Source: a bacterium
GTDB lineage: Bacteria > Cyanobacteriota > Vampirovibrionia > Gastranaerophilales > UBA9971
Reading direction: 5' to 3'
DNA: 44,843 nt
Assembly: GCA_037147175.1 (NCBI GenBank)
Contig: JBAWVS010000019.1
Coordinates: 1-44,843, forward strand
The stretch's first letter is position 1; every line of letters begins with the position of its first letter. A program made the translations under genes and the position numbers. The notes under the pieces are model-generated. The model ran no database searches and was not told where the DNA came from. It worked only from the letters and a program-made list of their open reading frames with translations. This document shows, piece after piece, positions 32,921 to 41,103 of this stretch.

Positions 32921-34846
32921 ATGCAGTTTTTTGTAGAAAATGCCGGTTTAATAGCGTTATTGCCCTTGTGGGTTTTCTTGATTATTATATTTGGTCAAAA
33001 TTTATTTGTTTATGAAAATAAAAAATTCACGTTATGGCTGACGACAGCAAGCACTTTTGCCGGTCTTGTTTGCTCAAGTTTTATATTAGTCTGGACTTTT
33101 AATCACACTGCACCTTATGTTCAGAACTTTAACTGGATCCAGGCTGGCAATATCAATTTATCAATAGGAATTATCGTAGACAGGCTTGCTGCAATGATGC
33201 TTATGGTTGTTACAAGCGTAAGTTTGCTTATTCAGATATATTCTCATGAATATATGAACAAAGACGAAGGCTATCACAGGTTTTTTGCATACCTCAACCT
33301 GTTTAATTTTTCGATGCTAGGACTTGTTTTAAGTTCTAATCTTTTTCAAACTTATATTTTCTGGGAACTCGTGGGAGTTTCGAGTTATCTGCTTATTGGT
33401 TTCTGGTTCAGAAGACCGTCTGCTGCGAGTGCAGCAACTAAAGCTTTTATCATGAACAGAATCGGTGATTGCGGTTTGCTGATAGGCATTTTAATGTTTT
33501 TATTTTTCTCAATCGGCTGGTGGGCAAGCAGTAGTGATATATTTTTAAGTTTTACCTCTATGCCCGAAGCTGCAAAATATGTTCTTGACTCAACAAATCC
33601 CTTTTTATATACAGTTATTGCAATTTTAATTTTTCTTGGACCGGTGGCAAAAAGCGCACAATTTCCATTACATACTTGGCTTCCGGATGCAATGGAAGGC
33701 CCGACACCAATCAGTGCTTTAATTCACGCAGCTACAATGGTTGCAGCAGGTGTTTATCTTATCGCAAGAGTTTATCCAATTTTCGAACTTTCTCCTAATG
33801 CAATGACAATCATTGCATGGACAGGTGCAATTACTGCATTTATGACTGCAACTATAGCTATAACGCAGCAGGATATAAAAAAGGCATTGGCTTATTCAAC
33901 TTGCAGCCAGCTTGGATTTATGGTAATGGCTATGGGCGCCGGTGCATACTCTGCAGGTCTGTTCCATCTTATGACACACGCTTATTTTAAGGCTATGTTG
34001 TTCCTCTGCTCAGGCGCAGTAATACATGGATTGAATGACCAGCAGGACATGAAATATATGGGCGGCTTAAGAAAACATATGCCGGCTGTTGCTTATACTT
34101 ATTTAATAGGTTGTTTGGCTATTTCGGGGATATTTCTGAGCGGATTCTGGTCAAAAGAAGAAATTTTTTCAGGATTACTAGAGCATAACCAGCTTGTTTT
34201 ACTTGTAATTGCAATCTCAGTTGCAGGAATGACGGCTTTTTATATGTTCAGAACTTATTTTCTTACATTTGAAGGGGAATACAGAGGACATGAACATCCT
34301 CATAATGCCTCAAAAACAATAACTCTACCGTTAATTATTCTGGCAATTCCGTCTGCTATAATAGGTTTTATTCTTTGTGGAAAGTTCGGATTACCTTCGT
34401 TCGATGCTTTTATAAACACAGCAACGGAAACTGCTTCTCGCGGAGAAAGTTTATTGATTCCTGTTGTTTCTTTATTAGTTTCACTGGCAGGGTTTGGGCT
34501 TGCTATGATTTTGTACGTCGATAAATACAAAAATATGTTCAAAATCAATCTGGATAAATTTATACAAAAAATTAAACCCGTTTACAATTTTTCCGCAAAC
34601 CTCTGGTATATCGATCGTTCCTATTACAAATTTGTTGATTATATTGTACTTCCTATTTCTGAATTTTTGTCAGCTTTCGACAAATTTATTGTAGATGGAT
34701 TAGTCAATCTGGTGGCTATCTGGGTGCGTTTTAGCGGTTGGTTACTGAGAATTTTTCAAAATGGAAATGTCCAAACTTACGCCACAATACTTTTTGGCGG
34801 ATTGATGTTTTTAACGTTCATATTCACTATTTACTGGTTATTGTAA
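32921..34846 (+). CDS. nuoL: NADH-quinone oxidoreductase subunit L
   Basis: Distal antiporter-like subunit (641 residues). The first conserved Glu is in FWELVGVSSYLLIGFWF, the lysine-bearing helix is in PVAKSAQFPLHTWLPDAMEGPTPISALIHAATM, and the discontinuous helix region is KKALAYSTCSQLGFM. The C-terminal lateral helix region after residue 500 is present. The ATG at 32921 is chosen over an in-frame TTG at 32912; AGGAG lies 12 nt upstream. The downstream gap to nuoM is 110 bp, with no separate gene. Confidence 0.96.
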   Translation: MQFFVENAGLIALLPLWVFLIIIFGQNLFVYENKKFTLWLTTASTFAGLVCSSFILVWTFNHTAPYVQNFNWIQAGNINLSIGIIVDRLAAMMLMVVTSVSLLIQIYSHEYMNKDEGYHRFFAYLNLFNFSMLGLVLSSNLFQTYIFWELVGVSSYLLIGFWFRRPSAASAATKAFIMNRIGDCGLLIGILMFLFFSIGWWASSSDIFLSFTSMPEAAKYVLDSTNPFLYTVIAILIFLGPVAKSAQFPLHTWLPDAMEGPTPISALIHAATMVAAGVYLIARVYPIFELSPNAMTIIAWTGAITAFMTATIAITQQDIKKALAYSTCSQLGFMVMAMGAGAYSAGLFHLMTHAYFKAMLFLCSGAVIHGLNDQQDMKYMGGLRKHMPAVAYTYLIGCLAISGIFLSGFWSKEEIFSGLLEHNQLVLLVIAISVAGMTAFYMFRTYFLTFEGEYRGHEHPHNASKTITLPLIILAIPSAIIGFILCGKFGLPSFDAFINTATETASRGESLLIPVVSLLVSLAGFGLAMILYVDKYKNMFKINLDKFIQKIKPVYNFSANLWYIDRSYYKFVDYIVLPISEFLSAFDKFIVDGLVNLVAIWVRFSGWLLRIFQNGNVQTYATILFGGLMFLTFIFTIYWLL

Positions 34847-34956
34847 CCGGCTTAGCTATATTTTCGAATTTAGTTAAAGCCACAGATGAAAGGTTAAAGT
34901 TACGAAAACAAGGCTCTAAATCAAGAGTAATAATCTAGACAAAAGAAAGGTTAGTA

Positions 34957-36507
34957 ATGGAATTTTTATCTCTAATATTATTGATATTTCTGCCCGTTAT
35001 AGGGGCAATAATTATATTCGGTCCGTGGTTTCCCCAAAATGAAGTAAAAATAAGAAGGTTCGCAAAAGGCTGGAGCGGTCTTGTGTTTATTTATTCGCTG
35101 TTTTTTATAACATTTTTTAATCCGTCACAAACAGGTTTTCAGTTCGAAAATATATTAAAACTACCCGGAGGAAAAGATTGGATTGCGCCTCTAGGAATAA
35201 ATTTTGCATTTGGTGTTGACGGAATATCTATTACACTTATTATTTTAACCACATTTTTGGTTCTTATTTCACTTATTGCAAGCAAATATAGCATAACAAA
35301 AAGACACAAACTTTATTACTCAATGATATTTGTATTGGAAACTGCTATTTTAGGGGTTTTTGCAGCAAAAGACTTATTCTTATTCTTTTTATTCTGGGAA
35401 ATAGAACTGATTCCGATGTATTTTCTGATTTCTATATGGGGAACAGGCAGAAAAGAATATTCAGCAATGAAATTTATTCTTTATACTTTTGCAGGAAGTA
35501 TTTTCATGCTTGCATCTATACTTGCTATTGTGTATTACCACTATTCACAGACAGGCATTTTGACTTTTGATTTAGGAATTTATACGTCATTAAAAGATTA
35601 CAGCTACCCATTAATTTTCTCTATACTAGCTTTTTTTGGATTTTTCGCTGCATTTGCAGTAAAACTCCCTATAGTTCCTTTGCATACTTGGCTTCCTGAT
35701 GCGCATGTTGATGCTCCTACACCTGTAAGTATGCTTCTAGCAGGGATTTTGCTAAAAATGGGCGGTTACGGATTGATAAGAATGAATTTGCAGATTTTAC
35801 CTCAGGCGGTTAAGGTTTTAGCACCGTTGCTTATTATTTTAGGAGTCATAAACATAATTTATACAGCCTGTATTGCGCTTGTTCAAACAGATCTCAAAAA
35901 ACTAATTGCCTACAGCAGTGTCAGCCACATGGGAATCGTTTTAGTCGGACTGGGCGCTTTAAATACTGCCGGAATTTCCGGAGCTGTTTTTCAGATGGCG
36001 GCACATGGCATAATAAGTGCAGGTTTGTTTATGATAGTCGGCATTATTTATCTGAGAACGCACACAAGAGAAATTCCTTTGTTGGGCGGGCTGGGGCAAA
36101 ATGCTCCAAGAATTATGTATTTCTCTTTAATGATAGTTCTTGCGAGTTTAGGTTTACCTTTATTAATTGGTTTTGCTGCCGAAACGCTGGCTTTTTACGG
36201 AGCTTTTACGTCATATGCAATAAACGGGCTTTCTTTTTTCGGCTGGTATATTCCTGTTTCTATACAAGTATTGACTGCTGCAGCTATTTTCGGAATAATT
36301 TTAACGGCTGCTTACCTGTTATGGATGTTTAAAAAAGTTTTCTATGGCAACTTACTCCCCAGATGGAAGAAATTCCACGATGCTACACCTCATGAAGTAG
36401 TCATACTGCTGTCATTAATACTTGTAATCGTAGTATTCGGGTTTTATCCAACAGGATTAACAAGTATTTTCGTTCCTACAGTCAATAATATTGTGAATTT
36501 AATTTAA
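34957..36507 (+). CDS. nuoM: NADH-quinone oxidoreductase subunit M
   Basis: Antiporter-like subunit (516 residues). FWEIELIPMYFLISIWG carries the conserved Glu, VPLHTWLPDAHVDAPTPVSMLLAG the conserved loop, and KKLIAYSSVSHMG the key lysine region. It pumps protons or sodium in the membrane arm. GAAAGG precedes the start. Confidence 0.96.
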   Translation: MEFLSLILLIFLPVIGAIIIFGPWFPQNEVKIRRFAKGWSGLVFIYSLFFITFFNPSQTGFQFENILKLPGGKDWIAPLGINFAFGVDGISITLIILTTFLVLISLIASKYSITKRHKLYYSMIFVLETAILGVFAAKDLFLFFLFWEIELIPMYFLISIWGTGRKEYSAMKFILYTFAGSIFMLASILAIVYYHYSQTGILTFDLGIYTSLKDYSYPLIFSILAFFGFFAAFAVKLPIVPLHTWLPDAHVDAPTPVSMLLAGILLKMGGYGLIRMNLQILPQAVKVLAPLLIILGVINIIYTACIALVQTDLKKLIAYSSVSHMGIVLVGLGALNTAGISGAVFQMAAHGIISAGLFMIVGIIYLRTHTREIPLLGGLGQNAPRIMYFSLMIVLASLGLPLLIGFAAETLAFYGAFTSYAINGLSFFGWYIPVSIQVLTAAAIFGIILTAAYLLWMFKKVFYGNLLPRWKKFHDATPHEVVILLSLILVIVVFGFYPTGLTSIFVPTVNNIVNLI

Positions 36508-36537
36508 TCTATAAAATCTATTAATTAGGAGATAAAA

Positions 36538-38049
36538 ATGAATCTATTGTTTGATATAGCAAATGCCCTCTTGCCTGAAATGCTGCTGGCTATTTTAATT
36601 ATAATATGCCTGATTATGACCTTTAGTTTCAGGAATGATGACCAAAATTTAGTTTTTGTTGCCGCTATATCAGGGCTTGTATTCACTATTATTTCGTTTG
36701 TATTTTTGCCTCATTCTCAAGAAATAACTGCATTTTCAGGAACTTTTGTTTCAAACAGTTTTACTATTTTGTTCAGAGTGCTTATTTTACTGGGGGCAAT
36801 TTTATCAATTTTATTATCAAAAAGATATGTCTGCAATTTTGGCAATAGTATCGGGGAATTTTATACTTTAATTCTCACTGCTACTTTAGGAGCAATGCTT
36901 CTGACAGGTGCGAATGATCTTATTATGTTTTTTGTGGCGATTGAAACATTAAGTATTTCAAGCTTTGCCCTGTGCGGATATACTAAACTTGACAGACTAA
37001 GTAATGAAGCCGCATTAAAATATCTCGTAATCGGAGCTGCTTCAACAGCTATAATGCTTTATGGGTTTTCATTTCTTTACGGCATTACGGGACAAACAAA
37101 TATTACAAATATAGTTAATTTTTTATCACATTATGAGCACAGTACAGCATTAATTATAAGTTTTATTTTTATTGTAGCAGGGTTTGGATACAAACTTTCC
37201 GCAGTGCCCTTTCATACCTGGACTCCTGATGTTTATCAGGGTGCGCCTATTCCTGTTGCGGCTTACTTATCAGTTGTTTCTAAAATAGCAGGATTTGCAG
37301 CCATAATCAGATTTATGACTCTTGTTTATGCGGATATTTCAATTTTTACTGTCGTAATTGCGGTAATTGCCGCAATTACAATGACAACCGGAAATTTAAT
37401 GGCAATAGGTCAAAAAAATATAAAACGATTAATGGCATATAGTTCAATTGCTCAGGCGGGATATATTCTGCTGGGTCTTTCTGTTCTTACATCAGAAGGG
37501 ATTGCAGGAATGATATTTTATTTAATCGTCTATTTATTTATGAATTTTGGAACCTGGGCTGCTGTTGAAATTTTTGCAAGCCAGACAGGAATGGATTCTA
37601 TTGACGATTACAACGGACTTGCGCACAAAAACAGGTATTTTGCGCTTTGCTTATCTGTATGTTTATTGTCTTTAGCAGGTATTCCGATTACGGCAGGTTT
37701 TTTCGCAAAGTTTTATTTATTCAAAGCCATTGCCTTTGCCGGATTTAAATATATGCCTGTATTAATAATTGCCTTAATTAATACAGTTTTTGCGGTTTTT
37801 TATTATGTAAAAGTTATAAGGGCAATGTATGTAAGACCTGTCGGAAAATTTGCAAAACAAAAAGATGAAATAAAAATTTCTTTATCTTTGCAAAGTGTTT
37901 TAGTTGTGACCGTTTTAGCGACTGTATTATTAGGAATATTTGCAGGACCTGTTATAAATCTTTCAAAATCATGTGCAGATATTTTAACTATCAACAAAAA
38001 ACAGCACTTCGAAAAAATAACGAGCATTACTTCCTACTTAAGACAATAA
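36538..38049 (+). CDS. nuoN: NADH-quinone oxidoreductase subunit N
   Basis: Third antiporter-like subunit (503 residues). FFVAIETLSISSFALCGY carries the Glu, VPFHTWTPDVYQGAPIPVAAYLSV the conserved helix, and IKRLMAYSSIAQAGYILLG the lysine region. RBS AGGAG. It is the last gene of the operon and is followed by a strong terminator at 38074. Confidence 0.96.
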   Translation: MNLLFDIANALLPEMLLAILIIICLIMTFSFRNDDQNLVFVAAISGLVFTIISFVFLPHSQEITAFSGTFVSNSFTILFRVLILLGAILSILLSKRYVCNFGNSIGEFYTLILTATLGAMLLTGANDLIMFFVAIETLSISSFALCGYTKLDRLSNEAALKYLVIGAASTAIMLYGFSFLYGITGQTNITNIVNFLSHYEHSTALIISFIFIVAGFGYKLSAVPFHTWTPDVYQGAPIPVAAYLSVVSKIAGFAAIIRFMTLVYADISIFTVVIAVIAAITMTTGNLMAIGQKNIKRLMAYSSIAQAGYILLGLSVLTSEGIAGMIFYLIVYLFMNFGTWAAVEIFASQTGMDSIDDYNGLAHKNRYFALCLSVCLLSLAGIPITAGFFAKFYLFKAIAFAGFKYMPVLIIALINTVFAVFYYVKVIRAMYVRPVGKFAKQKDEIKISLSLQSVLVVTVLATVLLGIFAGPVINLSKSCADILTINKKQHFEKITSITSYLRQ

Positions 38050-38073
38050 TTTTTATTTATATTAAGAACTCTT

Positions 38074-38106
38074 AATAATTGCCTTTCAAAAAGGCAATTA
38101 TTTTGT
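38074..38106 (+). terminator. Rho-independent terminator of the nuo operon
   Basis: AATAATTGCCTTT, loop CAA, AAAGGCAATTATT: a perfect 13-bp stem, followed by TTG and Ts. It lies 24 nt after the nuoN stop. Confidence 0.9.
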
Positions 38107-38170
38107 TTATAAAAACTTTAAATATATAAGAGGTCTTTTAAATTCACAATTATTTTACGGGAGCAAAATT

Positions 38171-38392
38171 ATGGCTATCGGACCACAAGATTATATAGAT
38201 CAAATGCTTGCAAAAAAATATTCTGCAGAAAAAGTTAATAATATTTCAGAAGATGTAAGCAGACTGGCAATTTCCAAAGAAAGATACTGGGAAATCCAGA
38301 AAGACATTGCAGAAGTACAAAGAGCTCTTGTAATGGTCAACACAAAATTTCAAGTCGGTAGAATTATGGCCAAAGCTGCCAGTCTTACATAA
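38171..38392 (+). CDS. Very small helical protein of unknown function
   Basis: A 73-residue, mostly helical, charged protein starting MAIGPQDYIDQML. It has no signal peptide or membrane segment. The heptad-like spacing in residues 20-60 (VNNISEDVSRLAISKERYWEIQKDIAEVQ cut at its polar sites) suggests a coiled coil. GGGAG lies about 9 nt before the ATG. Its own terminator follows at 38412, so it is monocistronic between the nuo terminator and the repeat. The start M-x-I-G resembles the proteins at 22767 and 23266. Function unknown. Confidence 0.75.
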   Translation: MAIGPQDYIDQMLAKKYSAEKVNNISEDVSRLAISKERYWEIQKDIAEVQRALVMVNTKFQVGRIMAKAASLT

Positions 38393-38411
38393 GATTTATT
38401 AAATTTACACG

Positions 38412-38452
38412 AAAAAAATACTGCAACTAAAATTAACCGCAGTATTTTTTTT
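38412..38452 (+). terminator. Rho-independent terminator
   Basis: AAAAAAATACTGC and GCAGTATTTTTTT form a perfect 13-bp stem around a 14-nt loop, with a run of eight Ts. It closes the small gene ending at 38392. Confidence 0.92.
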
Positions 38453-38470
38453 GCATATATTTTGACCTAT

Positions 38471-38632
38471 TATACTGAAACGAGTTTGTTTTCCCGAAAA
38501 CCGGCAAAGCCGGATTTTCTCGAAAAGCATCACTCCTAAAAGATATAGTGCTTTTGCAAAAAATATTTCATTTAATAATTACATCTTATAGCACTATATC
38601 TGTTTTATCGAAAATAAACTCGTTTTGGTATA
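38471..38632. repeat. Nested inverted-repeat element (MITE-like or structured RNA)
   Basis: Outer arms 38471-38493 and 38610-38632 pair over 23 positions; the three non-Watson-Crick pairs are all G-U type on the plus-strand transcript. Inside are two further hairpins: GAAAACCGGC/GCCGG(A)TTTTC at 38496-38519 with loop AAA, and a perfect 12-bp inverted repeat, AGATATAGTGCT (38541-38552) with AGCACTATATCT (38590-38601). The whole forms a three-way-junction-like fold of 162 nt. The inner part recurs at 1-52, so it is a repeat. It lies between a terminator and maf, upstream of the maf start. Confidence 0.72.
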
Positions 38633-38667
38633 GAATTAATGTAAATATACCAAATGGAACAGATATT

Positions 38668-39249
38668 ATGCATAAAAAAATCATTCTTGCTTCAGCCTCT
38701 CCAAGAAGAAAAGAACTTCTCGAATTAATAGGGCTTGAGTTTGAGATAATTCCTTCCTGTATAGATGAAAACGTAGAAAATAAACCGTTTTCAACAAAAT
38801 TAATTGAAAATCTGGCAGTTGAAAAAGCAGGCGATATCGCAAATAAAATCACTATTCCTGCAATTATCATAGGCTCTGATACTGTCGTAATAATTGATAA
38901 TAAAATCCTGGGCAAGCCAAAAGATAAAAAAGATGCCTTTAATATGCTTAAAATGCTGAGTAATAATACTCATCAAGTTATTTCTGCAATAGCCGTTATT
39001 GATACAGAAACAGGAAAAACTATGAAAGATTCTGTTATCAGCAATGTAAGTTTTAAAGAACTTTCTGACGAAGAAATAAACGCTTATATAGAAACAGGCG
39101 AGCCGATGGATAAAGCAGGAGCATACGCTATACAAGGATTGGCAAGCATGTTCGTTAAATCAATAAATGGCTGTTATTCAAATATTGTCGGGATTTCAGT
39201 TTTCAAGCTCACAGAAATGTTAAAAGAATTCGGGGTTAAACTGCTCTAA
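38668..39249 (+). CDS. maf: Maf-like nucleoside triphosphate pyrophosphatase
   Basis: A 193-residue house-cleaning enzyme that hydrolyses non-canonical or dTTP/UTP-type nucleotides to monophosphates. LASASPRRKELLE (residues 7-19), the catalytic Asp71 in GSDTVV, GKPKD and ETGEPMDKAGAYAIQG are the family motifs. The last one points to the YhdE (dTTP/UTP) group. A longer in-frame start at 38548 would translate the repeat and is rejected. The stop overlaps the ruvC ATG (TAATG). Confidence 0.93.
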   Translation: MHKKIILASASPRRKELLELIGLEFEIIPSCIDENVENKPFSTKLIENLAVEKAGDIANKITIPAIIIGSDTVVIIDNKILGKPKDKKDAFNMLKMLSNNTHQVISAIAVIDTETGKTMKDSVISNVSFKELSDEEINAYIETGEPMDKAGAYAIQGLASMFVKSINGCYSNIVGISVFKLTEMLKEFGVKLL

Positions 39250-39725
39250 TGCGTATAATTGGTATTGATCCCGGCATGGCTATAGTCGGATACAGCATTT
39301 TAGATTGCGAAGCCGAGTCGAAAAATATTTTAGTTAACTGTGGATCTATCCAAACGGATAAGACCCTGAGCAACGCAACAAGACTGCTTGAAATTTATAA
39401 TGACCTCTCACATCTTTTGAAAACATACAAGCCTAATATTGCTTCTGTTGAGCAGCTGTTTTATTTCAAAAATGCAAAAACTATTATTCCTGTTGCCCAG
39501 GCTAGAGGGGTAATTCTTATGACCTTAGAAATGTTTAACATCCCAATCTATGAATACACTCCGCTGGTTGTGAAGCAAACTATAACAGGCTACGGAAGAG
39601 CAGACAAAAAAGATGTTAAAGAAATGGTAGAAATTCTATTAAGCGGTCAAAAGCTTCCAAAGCTTGATGATGCTGTAGATGCTATTGCAATAGCACTTTG
39701 CCATACTATGTGCGATGTCGGATAA
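39249..39725 (+). CDS. ruvC: Holliday junction resolvase RuvC
   Basis: Endonuclease (158 residues) that cuts Holliday junctions in recombination repair with RuvAB. The catalytic acids are all present: Asp7 (GIDPG), Glu68 (VEQLFY), Asp141 and Asp144 (DDAVDA). FFKNAKT-like FKNAKT is also conserved. It is translationally coupled to maf. ruvA and ruvB are not nearby. Confidence 0.96.
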   Translation: MRIIGIDPGMAIVGYSILDCEAESKNILVNCGSIQTDKTLSNATRLLEIYNDLSHLLKTYKPNIASVEQLFYFKNAKTIIPVAQARGVILMTLEMFNIPIYEYTPLVVKQTITGYGRADKKDVKEMVEILLSGQKLPKLDDAVDAIAIALCHTMCDVG

Positions 39726-39747
39726 TGCTTTTATAATTGCCTGTTCG

Positions 39748-40428
39748 TTAATCCATTGCAATCCAGAGAACTTTTCTCAAAAATCTGCCCATAATTATTG
39801 CAAGCACAGAAAAAATCACATCATAAAAAAACTGCATTCCGCTTAACTGCCATATCCATCCGAAAACTGTAAAGATTGATTCATGTTTTATAAAAAGTAC
39901 AATTGTTAAATAAATTACGCCTATAAAATGCACTGCGGTTACACCAACTATCGAGGCTCTTATGGTCGTAAAAGATTTTAGTTTTCCTGAAAGAATGTTT
40001 CCAACAGTGTATACACCGGGAATAAATCCGAGAATATACCCAAAACCGTGCTGCATGTAATAATTTATGCCTCCACCACCTGCAAATATCGGAAATCCGA
40101 CCAATCCTGCCAAAATATACAGAATTACCGACAGCATTCCGAGTCTGGGTCCCATAATAGCCGCAATCATAAGCACTATTGGGATTTGAGGAATATAATA
40201 AAAAACATTTGTAATTTTTCCCATTGAATTTGCTTTAGCAAAAAAATCTGCCGGATTAATAAGCGCTTCCTGGGGTATTGAGAGTATTAATTGAGGAATT
40301 GGTGTAAAAGTTGATATTATTATTAAAAACGTGCAAATCACAACAATAACAAGAGAACCCGTATTTAATCTCGGAAATCTTCTCAGAAATTTGGTATTTT
40401 TAACATTTTTTATAATTCTATTATTCAT
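39748..40428 (-). CDS. bioY: BioY-family biotin transporter (ECF S-component)
   Basis: A 226-residue membrane protein with five or six helices. The central part MGPRLGMLSVILYILAGLVG, then PIFAGGGGINYYMQHGFGYILGF, cut here into the two conserved blocks GPRLG and FAGGGG...FGYILGF, is characteristic of BioY, which binds biotin. The N-terminus (about 30 residues, basic) is longer than usual. It works alone or with an ECF ATPase and T-component, which are not here. It is on the minus strand, 17 bp after the rimI-like gene. Biotin specificity is a family-level inference. Confidence 0.88.
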   Translation of the reverse strand: MNNRIIKNVKNTKFLRRFPRLNTGSLVIVVICTFLIIISTFTPIPQLILSIPQEALINPADFFAKANSMGKITNVFYYIPQIPIVLMIAAIMGPRLGMLSVILYILAGLVGFPIFAGGGGINYYMQHGFGYILGFIPGVYTVGNILSGKLKSFTTIRASIVGVTAVHFIGVIYLTIVLFIKHESIFTVFGWIWQLSGMQFFYDVIFSVLAIIMGRFLRKVLWIAMD

Positions 40429-40445
40429 AATCCGTCGTAATTTTA

Positions 40446-40976
40446 TTATGTTCTAGTAAGGCTATTTCGCAATTTCAATTTTTCTTTTAAATCTTTTAAC
40501 AGGGCTGTAAAGCTTGTATCCCATATATTTTCTGTCCACATTATCAAAGCGTCTTCTTCATTGTCCTGATAGTATTTTTTGCGTAATCCAAGACTCTTAA
40601 AACCATATTTGTAATAAAGATTTTGCGCCGGAATATTTCCTGCTCTTACTTCAAGTGTAAACCATTTTGCATTTTTTGCGTAGCCGACATCTATCATATG
40701 TTGAAGCAGTGTCTCGCCTAAACCTTTGTTTTGAAGATTTGGCTTAACCGCAATTGTTGTAATATGCGCTTCATCAAAAATAAGCCAAAATCCTGCATAA
40801 CCGATTATCTCGTTCGTATCTCTATCTAAAGCAGTAAAATAATTTCCGTATTCATTTTCGATTTCACTTATAAAAGATTGAGGAGTCCAGTGATATTCAC
40901 CAAAGATAACAGATTCAATTTCCATAATCTGCTCAATATCTTTAGTTTCCATTTTTCTGACTATTATATTACTCAC
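40446..40976 (-). CDS. rimI: RimI-like GNAT N-acetyltransferase
   Basis: A GNAT-fold enzyme, probably acetylating the N-terminus of ribosomal protein S18 or other proteins. Motifs: VRKMETKDIEQIMEIE, the substrate part WTPQSFISEI, acetyl-CoA motif ITTIAVKPNLQNKGLGETLL (R/Q-x-x-G-x-G), then LEVRAGNIPAQNLYYKYGF, which is strongly RimI-like. The start is uncertain. GTG at 40976 gives 176 residues, whereas a TTG at 41030 would give 194 with a poorly conserved N-terminus. The C-terminal 30 residues extend past the usual RimI length. Confidence 0.87.
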   Translation of the reverse strand: MSNIIVRKMETKDIEQIMEIESVIFGEYHWTPQSFISEIENEYGNYFTALDRDTNEIIGYAGFWLIFDEAHITTIAVKPNLQNKGLGETLLQHMIDVGYAKNAKWFTLEVRAGNIPAQNLYYKYGFKSLGLRKKYYQDNEEDALIMWTENIWDTSFTALLKDLKEKLKLRNSLTRT

Positions 40977-41042
40977 TTTTTTCGAACTTTCTTTATCATA
41001 ATTGCTAAATAAAATTATATATGAAAACAAAATTTTTTATAT

Positions 41043-41079
41043 ATTTAAAAAGAGGAAAGCATAAAATCTTTCCTCTTTT
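41043..41079 (-). terminator. Rho-independent terminator of pnp
   Basis: AAAAGAGGAAAG and CTTTCCTCTTTT form a perfect 12-bp stem around an 8-nt loop. On the minus strand the stem is followed by a T-run, 25 nt past the pnp stop. Confidence 0.88.
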
Positions 41080-41103
41080 CGTAAATATTTTCAAACAGCT
41101 AAA

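Noticed and set aside
34738-34938. 66-codon ORF spanning the nuoL-nuoM gap
   Set aside because: Most of it lies in another frame of the nuoL 3' end; there is no RBS and no recognisable product. The 110-bp gap is treated as non-coding.
38548-38667. 40-residue N-terminal extension of Maf
   Set aside because: It would translate the inner part of the repeat element. Maf proteins start directly before the LASASPRR motif, which fits the ATG at 38668.
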